This document shows, piece by piece, positions 8,281-17,056 of a stretch of 64,000 bases of DNA. The translations under genes and the position numbers were made by a program. The stretch's first letter is position 1; each line of letters starts with the position of its first letter. The notes below the pieces were generated by a model. The model was not told the origin of the DNA and did not search any database. It was given only the letters and a program-made list of their open reading frames with translations. Source of the DNA: Planctomycetaceae bacterium (GTDB lineage Bacteria; Planctomycetota; Planctomycetia; Planctomycetales; Planctomycetaceae); NCBI GenBank assembly GCA_021732995.1, contig JAKFWA010000028.1, positions 1 to 64,000 on the forward strand, read 5' to 3'.

Positions 8281-9756
8281 CTATTCGACTACATGAACCA
8301 GCATGGAGTCGTGTCCCTCCGCTGACCAGCGCGAACTGGCCATCACGACAACTCGGCTGCCGGAACGCAGGACGCCGACCTCGCGGCCCCAGGCGATCGC
8401 TTCCAGCACCACGTGCTCGGGAGTGTGCTCACCGTGCTCATCAAGTTGCGTTTGAATCGGAATGACGCCCCACAGCAGTGTCAGCCGTCTCGCCACAGAC
8501 GCGCTGCCGCAAATGGCCAGCACCGGGACGCGGCAGCGTTCCTTGGAAATCGCGGTAGCCGCCAGACCGGAAACCGTGGCGACGGCGATCAGGTCGGCGT
8601 TGAGTTCCTCTGCGGTTGCGACTGCTCCTACGGCCACGGCTTCCGTGACGGCCAAAGCCTGTCGATGACCGCTGGTTCGAACTTCTGCTGCGCTTCGCAG
8701 CTTGAGGAGTTGCTCGGCCTCTTGAGCAATGCGGCTCATCATGGCAACCGCTTGCCGCGGATAGAGTCCCGCGGCGGTTTCACCAGAGAGCATGACGGCG
8801 TCGGTGCCGTCCAGCACGGCGTTGAAGACGTCGCTGGCTTCAGCGCGAGTGGGCAGTTCGTTGCGCTGCATGCTTTCGAGCATCTGCGTGGCCGTGATCA
8901 CCGGAACGCGTTTTTTATTGCACAGGCGGATGAGCCGCTTTTGAATGCTGGGCACCTGCACGATGTCGACTTCAACGCCGAGGTCTCCGCGAGCGACCAT
9001 AATCGCGTCCGTCTCATCGACGATGGCCTCAAGTTCTTCGAGCGCCTCTGGCTTCTCGATCTTGGCGACGATTTGCGGCCCTGGCGTGACGTTGTGCGAC
9101 TGAATCGCTTCTCGCAATTCCCGCACGTCGGAAGCTCGCCGCACAAAGCTCAGTCCGACGAAATCAATCTGTTCCTTCACGGCCCAAGCTAGGTCCACTC
9201 GATCTTTCTCTGTGAGGCTGGGGGTGCTCAATGCGACGCCCGGCAGGTTCACTCCTTGTTTGCTGCGAATGGTCCCGGCGACTTCCACCACGCAGCGTGC
9301 GAAGCCTTTCGTCACGTCTTTCTCGATGACTCGCATGGCCACGATGCCGTCAGCCAGCAACACGCGGTCGCCGACCTTGAGATCGTCAATCAGAGGCGCG
9401 TAAGTGCAAGCCAGCTCGCGCGGCCCCGAAGTCTTCATGCCTCGCACGAATATGAATTCGTCTCGTTCGCTGCACAGCACACCTTCCTCGGGCAGGATAC
9501 CAAGACGAATCTTCGGTCCGGAAAGGTCACCGAGCAGTCCGACCGGGCGACGCAATTCACGGGACACATCGCGAATGGTTGCGACCACTTCGCTGAGCCA
9601 GGTGTGCGAACCGTGGGCGAAGTTCAGCCGGAAGACGTCCACGCCCGCTTGGATCAGGTCTTTCAAGACTTCGCGACTGGCACTGGCCGGTCCGACGGTG
9701 GCGACAATCTTGGTCCGGGCGAGGATCTGTTCCTGATAGCGATCGGGAGAACTCAT
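8281..9756 (-). CDS. pyk: Pyruvate kinase
   Basis: 491 residues from the ATG at 9756 (MSSPDRYQEQ); a longer open frame upstream has no homologous character. Catalyses phosphoenolpyruvate + ADP to pyruvate + ATP in glycolysis. Visible motifs: TKIVATVGPAS (15-25), VFRLNFAHG (41-49), GDLSGPKIRLG (77-87), the catalytic lysine in VAKIEKPEA (K232) with metal-binding E234, and RGDLGVE (256-262) containing the second metal ligand. ITATQMLESM (287-296) and LSGETAAGLYP (323-333) follow, then the C-terminal allosteric domain. Length fits the bacterial enzyme. First gene of a minus-strand run and divergent from the cysteine desulfurase across 227 bp. Confidence 0.97.
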   Translation of the reverse strand: MSSPDRYQEQILARTKIVATVGPASASREVLKDLIQAGVDVFRLNFAHGSHTWLSEVVATIRDVSRELRRPVGLLGDLSGPKIRLGILPEEGVLCSERDEFIFVRGMKTSGPRELACTYAPLIDDLKVGDRVLLADGIVAMRVIEKDVTKGFARCVVEVAGTIRSKQGVNLPGVALSTPSLTEKDRVDLAWAVKEQIDFVGLSFVRRASDVRELREAIQSHNVTPGPQIVAKIEKPEALEELEAIVDETDAIMVARGDLGVEVDIVQVPSIQKRLIRLCNKKRVPVITATQMLESMQRNELPTRAEASDVFNAVLDGTDAVMLSGETAAGLYPRQAVAMMSRIAQEAEQLLKLRSAAEVRTSGHRQALAVTEAVAVGAVATAEELNADLIAVATVSGLAATAISKERCRVPVLAICGSASVARRLTLLWGVIPIQTQLDEHGEHTPEHVVLEAIAWGREVGVLRSGSRVVVMASSRWSAEGHDSMLVHVVE

Positions 9757-9983
9757 GGGTGCTTTCCGCGTGATGAAGTCCTGAATGTTCCCGCGAGCAT
9801 CTTGCTCGAGGATCGTGAGCCGCTGGCCGCAGTCTACAACGCCACTGGTTAAGAGAGCAGCACTGGGCGTTGCAGATTCGTGGGCAAAGTTGGGCGGTCG
9901 GTGCCAGTGCGGTCTGGATCGACTAGATTCGCGGCGTTCGCCGTCATGGGTTTGCATCCGAATTGCGTTCTTTTGAGTGATCA

Positions 9984-11156
9984 ATGCCACCGCAAGCTGC
10001 GTCAACATCGTCAGGTCGCGTGTACTTAGATGCCAACGCGACCACTCGACCTTTCCCCGAAGTTGTCGAGGTCGTGGCTCAGCATCTGCGGCAGAGCTAC
10101 GCCAATCCTGGCAGCCGTCATGCCGAAGGACGCCAGGCGCGCCGCGTGCTGGAAACGGCTCGCGAACGCATGGCGGATCTGCTGGATGCTGACCCCGGTG
10201 AGGTGATCTTCACCAGCGGCGGCACCGAAGCCAGTAACCTCGCGTTGTTTGGGATGACGCAGGGAACGCCCGGCACCATCCTCTTAACGGCTGGCGAACA
10301 CCCAGCGACGATGGAATCCTGCCGATTTCTGGTGCAGCGCGGCTGGCAGTTGAGCATGCTGGATGTGGATTCGTCCGGGCTCTTGCGAGCGGACCAACTG
10401 GCGACACTGCCGTGGGAACGTATCAAGCTCGCGACGGTCATTTTGGCTCACAACGAAACTGGAGTCGTTCAGGACACGCAACCGCTGGCTGCTCAGTGCA
10501 AACTCGCCAGTGTGCCGTTGCATATCGACGCGGTTCAAGCCGTCGGCAAGATCCCGGTTCGGTTTCACGAACTGGGCTCGGCGTCGTTGTCGTTGGGCGC
10601 TCACAAATTTCACGGACCGCGCGGAGTGGGAGCGTTATTGCTTCGCGATGACATTCGTCTAGCACCAAGAATCTTCGGAGGCCATCAGGAATCCGACCGT
10701 CGTCCCGGCACTGAGCCTGTCGCCTTGATTGCAGGGATGGTGCGAGCCTTAGAACTGTGCTGCGAAGAGATGACTCAGCGTACTCAGAAGCTCGTGCAAC
10801 TGCGTGACAGTCTGGAGCGTGGCTTGTGTGAGACTTGCGAGCCCGTGGTTATCAATGGTTCGCGTGAGCACCGGTTGCCGAACACCCTCAATATTTCCTT
10901 TCCCGGTGTAGACGGCGAGGCCATGCTCGTGGCTCTGGATCTTGAAGGAATCGCGTGTTCGCTTGGCAGTACCTGTGCGAGCGGTTCCGCTGAGCCAGCC
11001 CCGGCTTTGGTTGCGATGGGGGCCCCTGAAGATGTCTACAAATCGGCAGTCAGGTTCACCGTCAGCACAGACAACACGCTCGACGAAATGACCGATGCGG
11101 TGCAGAGCATTGCACGTGTGGTTTCCCGTCTCCGCAGCTTGCGGGGTACTTGCTGA
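9984..11156 (+). CDS. Cysteine desulfurase (NifS/IscS family)
   Basis: 390-residue PLP enzyme that takes sulfur from cysteine and releases alanine, supplying persulfide for Fe-S clusters or thiolation. The sequence shows YLDANATTRP (14-23), FTSGGTEASNLAL (76-88), HNETG (156-160), and the PLP lysine K208 in SLGAHKFHGPRG. The conserved GTEP (242-245) follows, then the catalytic cysteine C331 in GSTCASGSAEPAP. The short loop around this cysteine and the overall length match group I enzymes (IscS/NifS), not SufS. No IscU, SufBCD or IscR homologue is adjacent, so its partner is unknown. The zinc-ribbon membrane gene follows after 93 bp. Confidence 0.96.
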   Translation: MPPQAASTSSGRVYLDANATTRPFPEVVEVVAQHLRQSYANPGSRHAEGRQARRVLETARERMADLLDADPGEVIFTSGGTEASNLALFGMTQGTPGTILLTAGEHPATMESCRFLVQRGWQLSMLDVDSSGLLRADQLATLPWERIKLATVILAHNETGVVQDTQPLAAQCKLASVPLHIDAVQAVGKIPVRFHELGSASLSLGAHKFHGPRGVGALLLRDDIRLAPRIFGGHQESDRRPGTEPVALIAGMVRALELCCEEMTQRTQKLVQLRDSLERGLCETCEPVVINGSREHRLPNTLNISFPGVDGEAMLVALDLEGIACSLGSTCASGSAEPAPALVAMGAPEDVYKSAVRFTVSTDNTLDEMTDAVQSIARVVSRLRSLRGTC

Positions 11157-11249
11157 GTTCCCTCGATATGCTCACGATTGCCGCGCGGCGAAATTACAGC
11201 CTCCTGCAATTCAGCCAGTCGCTCACGTACTTTGTTTAAGCGTCGCCTC

Positions 11250-11723
11250 ATGCAACTCATCTATCACTGTCCCGCCTGTCAGATTTTGAACATCGCGTCT
11301 GCGAGTACTCAACAGCCCGAAATTCATTGTTCCAGTTGTGACTGGAAACGCGTTCTGAATGATGAGTTCATCGAAGGCGACAAGCCGTTGAAGTGCCTGG
11401 CTTGCGGCAATCATGACCTGTGGCGGCAGAAAGACTTTCCCCAGGCCCTGGGCCTGTTGCTGGTCGGAAGCGGCGCCGTTCTGAGCACCATTTTCTGGGC
11501 GAACGTGCAGCCGGTCATGGCCATTGGCGTGCTAATGGTCTTCGCGGCGATTGACCTCGCCCTGTACGTGCTTATGCCGGATGTACTGGTCTGCTATCGC
11601 TGCAAGGCGCGGCACCGCAAAGCTTCCATGAACGAAGAACATCCGCGATTTAATCTTGAACTGGCCGAGCGATATCGCCAAGAAGCCATCCGGCTGGCCG
11701 AAGCCGAGAAGGCCCAACGTTAG
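11250..11723 (+). CDS. Zinc-ribbon membrane protein
   Basis: 157 residues. The N-terminus has paired cysteines typical of two zinc ribbons (CPAC at ~8-11 with CSSC; CLAC at ~50-53), and a third pair follows the membrane region (CYRC). Two hydrophobic segments lie about 68-112. The C-terminus is charged (ELAERYRQEAIRLAEAEKAQR). I start at the ATG at 11250 (MQLIYHCPAC), where the first ribbon begins; a longer frame is possible but unsupported. Function unknown; similar zinc-ribbon/membrane proteins are common hypothetical genes in planctomycetes. It precedes the OPT transporter by 25 bp and may be cotranscribed. Confidence 0.8.
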   Translation: MQLIYHCPACQILNIASASTQQPEIHCSSCDWKRVLNDEFIEGDKPLKCLACGNHDLWRQKDFPQALGLLLVGSGAVLSTIFWANVQPVMAIGVLMVFAAIDLALYVLMPDVLVCYRCKARHRKASMNEEHPRFNLELAERYRQEAIRLAEAEKAQR

Positions 11724-11748
11724 CAACAACGCCCCGAAAGGATTTCGC

Positions 11749-13731
11749 ATGAGCGACTCGCAGCCGACGCTTCAGGATGAAGACCGCCAGATTCCTTCGA
11801 TCTCGGAGATCACCGAATACGGCAAGACGCACACGCCCGAGGAGATGGAGACGTTTTGGCGCGAGCGGGTTTATCAGGGCGACCGCATGCCGCAGTTCAC
11901 TCTGCGAGCCGTGCTGACCGGCGGCTTGCTGGGCGGGGCGATGTCGATTGCGCACGTCTACACGACGGTGAAACTCGGCTGGAGCTTCGGCGTGGCGATC
12001 ACCGCCAGCGTGCTGTCGTTCCTCATCTGGAGAGGCATTGGCCTCGCGACGAACACGCGCGAGATGTCGATCCTCGAAACCAACTGCATGCAGTCGACGG
12101 CGTCGGCTGCGGGATACTCGACCGGATCAACGCTGGTGACTGCCTTCGGAGCCATGCTGCTCATAACGGGCGAGCATTACCCCTGGCACGTCGCTGCGGT
12201 CTGGACATTTCTGACCGCGCTGCTGGGAACGGCGATCGCGATCCCGATGAAACGCCAGATGATCAATCGCGAGCAGTTGCCGTTTCCCAGCGGCATTGCA
12301 GCCGCTGAGACGTTAAAGGCACTTTACGGCCGCGGTGCCGACGCGTTTCGCAAGGCGATGGCGCTGGTCTGGTCGCTGGTGATCGGCATGGTGCTGGCAT
12401 TCCTGCGCACCGCTGAGTGGGGCAAGCTGGCCGATTGGAAAATCAAGATTCCCGAACTCGTGCCGTTTGGTGGGCACGTCCGAGGGATTCCATCGTCGAC
12501 ATTGCCGGTTTTCGGTTTTGAACCCAGTCTGCTGCTAATTGGCGCGGGAATGATTACCGGTTTGCGAGTGTCGCTTTCGATGCTGGCCGGTTCTTGCCTG
12601 CTGTATTTCGCTATCGGGCCGATGGTGATTGAGCATGACAAGATGCTGATGGACCGGGCCGCGCAAGTGGCAGCTGACAACCCCGACGCACCCAAACCAA
12701 TTTTGTCGATTCCTCCTCGCAGAAATCCCGAGACAGGTGAGGTCGCCGGCTATTCTTTGACGCGCTGGTCTTTGTGGGCCGGTACCAGCTTGATGGTCAT
12801 GGCCAGTCTGACATCTGTGGCTTTGCAGTGGCGCACGATGGCTCGGGCATTCAAACGCACCGACAATGCCGGGGCCGCTCAGGATGACGGGATAGAAGTT
12901 CCCAGCAGCTGGTTCTGGAAGTTGTTTCTGCCGATCGCGGCACTCACTGTTCTGGCTGAGTGGTACTTCTTCGAAATCTCGCTGGTGAACGGCACGATCG
13001 CCATCGTCCTGAGCGTCGCGCTGTCGTTAGTGGCGTGTCGCGCGACGGGTGAGACGGATACGAATCCTGTCGGTGCCATGGGTAAGATTGCGCAACTGCT
13101 GTATGCCGTCCTGTCGCCGAAGAATGTGCAGGTCAACCTGATGACCGCCAGCATCGCGGCTAATGCGGCATCAAGTTCTGCCGACCTGTTGACTGACCTG
13201 AAGTCCGGCTACCTGCTGGGGGCGAATCCGCGCAAGCAGTTCCTCGCTCAATTGGTCGGAGTGTTCTTTGGCACGCTGACGATCATTCCCGCGTGGTATC
13301 TGATGATTCCCAACAAGGAAGCTTTGGAGAAGTACAACCCACCCGCGACGAACATGTGGAAGGCGGTTGCCGAACTGCTCACCAAGGGCGTCGATCAGCT
13401 GCCGCAGACGGCCCTCTATGGCATTATCATCGGCGGTGCGATTGGCATAATTCTCCCGATTTTGGATCGCCTGCTGCCGCCCAATGTGAAGCGTTTCATG
13501 CCGTCAGCGATGGGGCTGGGGCTTGGCTGGATCGTCCCGTTCGCGAACAGTTTCTCGTTTGCTATCGGCGCCGTGATTGCCTGGGGGTGGGAGAAGGCTC
13601 ACAAACGCAGTGCTGAAGACTACAACGTGCCGATCGCCTCGGGCTTCGTGGCCGGAGAATCACTGATGTCGGCAGCTATCGCGATGTTCCAGACCATCGC
13701 GGGAATGCTCAACACCACGCCAGAGTCTTAA
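11749..13731 (+). CDS. OPT-family oligopeptide transporter
   Basis: 660-residue inner-membrane protein. AAAGGA lies before the ATG at 11749. After a ~45-residue cytoplasmic N-terminus come many hydrophobic segments. Family features include LRAVLTGGLLGGAMSIAHVY near the start, GEQLPFPSG-like REQLPFPSGIAAAETLKALY, and the conserved SSADLLTDLKSGYLLGANPR segment. The OPT family moves oligopeptides or metal-siderophore/nicotianamine complexes using proton gradients; substrates of bacterial members are mostly undetermined. Length fits bacterial OPT proteins. The gene ends convergently and overlaps the stop of the DUF485-like gene by four bases. Confidence 0.93.
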   Translation: MSDSQPTLQDEDRQIPSISEITEYGKTHTPEEMETFWRERVYQGDRMPQFTLRAVLTGGLLGGAMSIAHVYTTVKLGWSFGVAITASVLSFLIWRGIGLATNTREMSILETNCMQSTASAAGYSTGSTLVTAFGAMLLITGEHYPWHVAAVWTFLTALLGTAIAIPMKRQMINREQLPFPSGIAAAETLKALYGRGADAFRKAMALVWSLVIGMVLAFLRTAEWGKLADWKIKIPELVPFGGHVRGIPSSTLPVFGFEPSLLLIGAGMITGLRVSLSMLAGSCLLYFAIGPMVIEHDKMLMDRAAQVAADNPDAPKPILSIPPRRNPETGEVAGYSLTRWSLWAGTSLMVMASLTSVALQWRTMARAFKRTDNAGAAQDDGIEVPSSWFWKLFLPIAALTVLAEWYFFEISLVNGTIAIVLSVALSLVACRATGETDTNPVGAMGKIAQLLYAVLSPKNVQVNLMTASIAANAASSSADLLTDLKSGYLLGANPRKQFLAQLVGVFFGTLTIIPAWYLMIPNKEALEKYNPPATNMWKAVAELLTKGVDQLPQTALYGIIIGGAIGIILPILDRLLPPNVKRFMPSAMGLGLGWIVPFANSFSFAIGAVIAWGWEKAHKRSAEDYNVPIASGFVAGESLMSAAIAMFQTIAGMLNTTPES

Positions 13732-13982
13732 CGCGTCGTGCGGCGGCAGAGCACCATGTAAACCAGCGCCAGCAGCAACGCGGCCACGATCAAGGTGAAG
13801 CCGTAAACGATCGCCAGATTGACTCCGCCAACAGCCGGTGCGGCCAACTTCTCAGGGCTAAAGACAGCCAGAGAAATGAAGCCTGCATACAGAGCGACAT
13901 AGACCGCGAACAGTCCCAACCCATATCGAGCGTTCCGAGAAATATCATCGGGATGCTCGCCTGGTTGCTCGGTGTCGCTCAT
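13728..13982 (-). CDS. DUF485-like small membrane protein
   Basis: 84 residues with two hydrophobic segments (GLGLFAVYVALYAGFISLAVF and VNLAIVYGFTLIVAALLLALVYMVL) separated by SPEKLAAPAVGG. This layout matches DUF485, small membrane proteins usually encoded next to solute/sodium symporters such as acetate permease; no such symporter is adjacent here. GGAG lies seven bases before the ATG. It is convergent with the OPT gene. Whether it works with that transporter is unknown. Confidence 0.75.
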   Translation of the reverse strand: MSDTEQPGEHPDDISRNARYGLGLFAVYVALYAGFISLAVFSPEKLAAPAVGGVNLAIVYGFTLIVAALLLALVYMVLCRRTTR

Positions 13983-14061
13983 GTCTTTCTCCGGGAGTTC
14001 GAACGGAATGATCGACGAACCCTACGAGCAGCGAGCTGGCTCGGCAAGGAGCGTAGGGCCG

Positions 14062-14328
14062 TCAGGATGTTACGTCGTTCTGAACTCCCGGTGCGGTGCC
14101 CTCGTAATCTTTCGCGACCCGGTCACGTGCAATCGTGAGCAAGTCGTCGTATCTCGAGCCGAATGGTTCAGCCAGCACCTTCTCAAGCTGACAAGAAATG
14201 CTCATTAATGCGATGTACTCCGCATTGTGTCGAAGTACGAATGCATCGTCGTCGTCAGACCGCGCGAAGAGCTCAAACAAGACGAGTGCTTCATCGCGTG
14301 ACAGAATGATGGTGATGTTCTCACTCAT
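14062..14328 (-). CDS. Unknown small protein
   Basis: 88 residues from the ATG at 14328 (MSENITIILSRDEALVLFEL). Acidic and soluble, with no membrane segment or recognisable motif. The opening (ILSRDEALVLFELFARSDDD) resembles the N-terminus of small hypothetical proteins found in many bacteria, probably helical. No strong ribosome binding site. It lies between the DUF485-like and DUF4291 genes on the same strand. I cannot suggest a function. Confidence 0.55.
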   Translation of the reverse strand: MSENITIILSRDEALVLFELFARSDDDDAFVLRHNAEYIALMSISCQLEKVLAEPFGSRYDDLLTIARDRVAKDYEGTAPGVQNDVTS

Positions 14329-14435
14329 GGCGCTCGATGAACTCCTCAAGACCTCAGGCCTCTTGTCAGGATGCGTGTCCGTCGATTCTGGCTCAATATC
14401 GTCCTGCGGCGTTGAACATCGCCAGGCTCTGCGTC

Positions 14436-15089
14436 CTAGTGTTGGCCGTTGTGGTCCAATTCGAGACGAGTCGCGACTGCCGGATCGGTCACGCGGTACA
14501 CGGTCTCCGCGGGCGTCACAAGTTCGTCGAGCTTGCGGACAACTACGAGCTGGCGTTGGCTTTCGACGAATTCAGAAATGTCCTCGATGTCGAGAATCCA
14601 TTCGCGAGCGTACTTCTCGATAACCGGGCCGCGCAGGCCAAGCTGAATTGCTCGGCGTTCCAGTGGCGATCCCGAGGGGCCGTGATCTGGATCCCATTGC
14701 AGTCGCACGTTCGAGGTCGCCACGGCACGCTTCCAGTCCTCAGGCGTGGCATACGCCTGAGATGTGAAACTGGAATGAACGGCTTCGTCGAGGATTTGAT
14801 CGAATGCGCTGCGGGTCAGTCGAACCGCCAGAGTGACTTCCTGGCCCTCCTTGGTGCCCCATCCTGACCGGTACATCATCCAGAGGAAGTTTGGTTTGAT
14901 CCATGTCATTCGCGACATGCTGAAGCCACCACCGCCAAAATGGCGATGCTCTGCGGCATAGTGCCCGATTGATGGCCGATAGGCCTGGTAGACGACGACT
15001 GAGTCTGGATCAGACTGAGCCAAAATCACACGACCACTTTTGGGCCAGCGTGCAGTCTGCGTGGCAAAGGATTCTGTAATGAGCTTCAT
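14436..15089 (-). CDS. DUF4291 family protein
   Basis: 217 residues. The strongly conserved core is visible: VVVYQAYRPSIGHYAAEHRHF (about 31-51), then SRMTWIKPNFLWMMYRSGW (about 59-77) and KEGQEVTLAVRLTR. This is a known family of unknown function found across bacteria and fungi. Full length, with no signal peptide, so probably cytosolic. It starts 42 bp downstream of the motB stop, but there is no reason to link it to the flagellum. Confidence 0.88.
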   Translation of the reverse strand: MKLITESFATQTARWPKSGRVILAQSDPDSVVVYQAYRPSIGHYAAEHRHFGGGGFSMSRMTWIKPNFLWMMYRSGWGTKEGQEVTLAVRLTRSAFDQILDEAVHSSFTSQAYATPEDWKRAVATSNVRLQWDPDHGPSGSPLERRAIQLGLRGPVIEKYAREWILDIEDISEFVESQRQLVVVRKLDELVTPAETVYRVTDPAVATRLELDHNGQH

Positions 15090-15131
15090 ATGACCGGAGA
15101 AGCTACATCGACGAGGGCCGGTGGCAAAGCC

Positions 15132-15920
15132 TCATGGAGCCTTGGGCGCAGTACTTGGTGTCGACTCGTCCTTGGGTTCGCCGAAGAAGCCGCCGTGTTC
15201 TTCCTTTGTTTTGTCGAACTCGTTCGTGTACTCGCTCGTCAGGAAGACTTCGATGCGCGAGTTCTGAGCCTGCCATTCAGGGTCGCGGCGGACGGTGTAG
15301 GGCTCATAGGGGCCGCCCTGGCTGAGACGGATACGCTCGGGTTGAACTCCGTTTTCAATCAGGAAGTTCATTGCCGCGACGCAACGCGCGTAAGAGATCT
15401 GCCAGGCATCTTTGTACTGATTGCCTTCGGGTAAGGGGCGTCGTGAAGCATGGCCCCGGATCTCGATCTTGTTGGGCTTGCCGAGCAGCGAGGGCAGCAA
15501 CGCGAACAGAGCTGTTCTGCCTTCGGTCCCCAAATCCGCCGAGTCTTCCGTGAAGACAACCATCGTCCCGCCGGTGCGAGTGCGACTGAAGTCGTGAAAG
15601 ATGCGCATGCGCGGCGACTTCGCCATCTCTTTGGCGTTGGGATCCGACTTCGGCAACGACTTCGGAACTCCCTTCGCCGCGCCTTTGTCGGGACCACTGC
15701 CGCTCAGGTGAGCACCGTCCGATGGCGAACCTTTGTAGTCTTCCATCGGAGTTTGCGTCGAGCCGTGAGACGAACCGACCGGATCTTCGAAGTACTGCGC
15801 GACGGCCACCTTCACTTCTTTGGCCTGCGCCGTGATCCACATCACGAGGAAGAATGCCATCATGGCCGTCACGAAGTCGGCATAGGCCACCTTCCAAGCT
15901 CCACCGCCGCCACCAGCCAT
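15132..15920 (-). CDS. motB: Flagellar motor stator protein MotB
   Basis: 262 residues. The N-terminal helix WKVAYADFVTAMMAFFLVMW carries the proton-accepting Asp (D15) used by the stator. A linker follows, then the C-terminal OmpA-like peptidoglycan-binding domain (IEIRGHASRRPLP, then ISYARCVAAMNFLIENGV and RIRLSQGGPYEP). I take the ATG at 15920; a TTG six bases upstream is also open. With MotA it forms the ion-driven stator in the inner membrane. It follows motA by 54 bp, the usual order. The C-terminus is a short acidic/Pro-Ala tail. Confidence 0.95.
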   Translation of the reverse strand: MAGGGGGAWKVAYADFVTAMMAFFLVMWITAQAKEVKVAVAQYFEDPVGSSHGSTQTPMEDYKGSPSDGAHLSGSGPDKGAAKGVPKSLPKSDPNAKEMAKSPRMRIFHDFSRTRTGGTMVVFTEDSADLGTEGRTALFALLPSLLGKPNKIEIRGHASRRPLPEGNQYKDAWQISYARCVAAMNFLIENGVQPERIRLSQGGPYEPYTVRRDPEWQAQNSRIEVFLTSEYTNEFDKTKEEHGGFFGEPKDESTPSTAPKAP

Positions 15921-15974
15921 GATCAACGCCCAACGGAAAGAGGAAACTCAAACTTCACCGAACGCAGAACCGTG

Positions 15975-16862
15975 CTAGCCACCTGAATCGACTTGCTTGA
16001 AGAGCTCTTCCATTTCGGCGCGGGTTGGCCGTAAGGCGGTGCCGACACCGCGACGAGCTTGTTCAACCGCGACCTTCGGAGCGCAGTTGTTGACCATCGC
16101 CAGAATCACGGAAGAAATCGTCTTGAAGAACGCCATTTCGCTGTGGCCGAGATCTTCCATGCGAGCGGCCATCGGTCCGAGGAACCCGTACGACGCCAGA
16201 ATTCCGAGGAACGTACCGACCAGCGCCGCACCGACTTTGTGACCGATTTCTTCGACAGGGCCGTCGATGGCACCCATCGTGATCACGATACCCAACACAG
16301 CGGCCACGATTCCGAATCCCGGCAGACCGTCGGCAGTTTTGGTCAGCACGACGATCGGCGCGTGATGTTCGGCTTCCATGACCGACATTTCCGCGTTGAG
16401 CAATGTTTCCATTTGTGACGCATCTGCCGATCCTTCCACGATGGGAGCGAGTGCCCCCGCTATGAAATCGCAGGCATGATGGTTCTTGGAGATCAGCGCG
16501 TACTTGTGAAACACGCTGCTGTCATGCGGATTTTCAACGTGTGATTCCAGCGCCAGCACACCGTCTTTACGAGCCATTCGCATCAGCTCGTAGAGCAGCG
16601 CGAACATCTCTTTGTACATGGCTTTGTTGAAAGGGCTGCTTTTCAGCATGCCGATCATGCCCTTGGCGAGGTCCACCAGGACCTTCATTGGGGACATGAT
16701 GATGGCCGCCCCGAGCGCAGCGCCGCCGATCGTGAACACCTCAGAGGGGTGGATCAGCGCGTGAATTTCTCCGCCTGCCCAAGTGAAACCACCGAGCACG
16801 CAGCCGACCACAACCAGGCAGCCAACGATGACCAGCATAAGCACCTTCCGATCGCCCACCAT
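15975..16862 (-). CDS. motA: Flagellar motor stator protein MotA
   Basis: 295 residues, the usual length. Membrane segments are visible near the N-terminus (VLMLVIVGCLVVVGCVLGGF), at FTIGGAALGAAIIMSP, and in the pair near the C-terminal half (GFGIVAAVLGIVITMGAI, and VGAALVGTFLGILASYGFLG) that surround the ion path. The large cytoplasmic loop (about 75-165) contacts the FliG ring in characterised motors. Forms a complex with the downstream MotB. Located in a flagellar mini-cluster (flgE-motA-motB), not next to the main flagellar operons. Confidence 0.96.
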   Translation of the reverse strand: MVGDRKVLMLVIVGCLVVVGCVLGGFTWAGGEIHALIHPSEVFTIGGAALGAAIIMSPMKVLVDLAKGMIGMLKSSPFNKAMYKEMFALLYELMRMARKDGVLALESHVENPHDSSVFHKYALISKNHHACDFIAGALAPIVEGSADASQMETLLNAEMSVMEAEHHAPIVVLTKTADGLPGFGIVAAVLGIVITMGAIDGPVEEIGHKVGAALVGTFLGILASYGFLGPMAARMEDLGHSEMAFFKTISSVILAMVNNCAPKVAVEQARRGVGTALRPTRAEMEELFKQVDSGG

Positions 16863-16949
16863 CCTGGCTGATGCGGGAGTGCTTCCGTGTCACTCGTTAC
16901 CCGTCAAAATGCATCGACGGAACAAGCCATCGAGCCTTATTCAAAACAT

Positions 16950-16974
16950 AGGTCCCGCACGGAACGCGGGACCT
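16950..16974 (-). terminator. Hairpin between flgE and motA
   Basis: Perfect 9-bp inverted repeat (AGGTCCCGC / GCGGGACCT) with a 7-base loop. On the minus strand it is followed by ATGTTTTGA, a weak U-tract. It lies about 80 bp past the flgE stop, so it may end or attenuate transcription from flgE before motA. A smaller 6-bp hairpin (CCTCAC/GTGAGG) lies at 17013-17027. Confidence 0.5.
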
Positions 16975-17056
16975 GACTATCTGGCCGCGGCAGAATCGGT
17001 TTCAGGTATTTACCTCACGCTGTGAGGGGATACTGAGGTGCTGTTGCCGAACTGGA

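Noticed and set aside
9757-9983. tRNA or RNA gene in the pyk/cysteine desulfurase gap
   Set aside because: No cloverleaf, CCA end or conserved TPsiC-type sequence; only a divergent promoter region.
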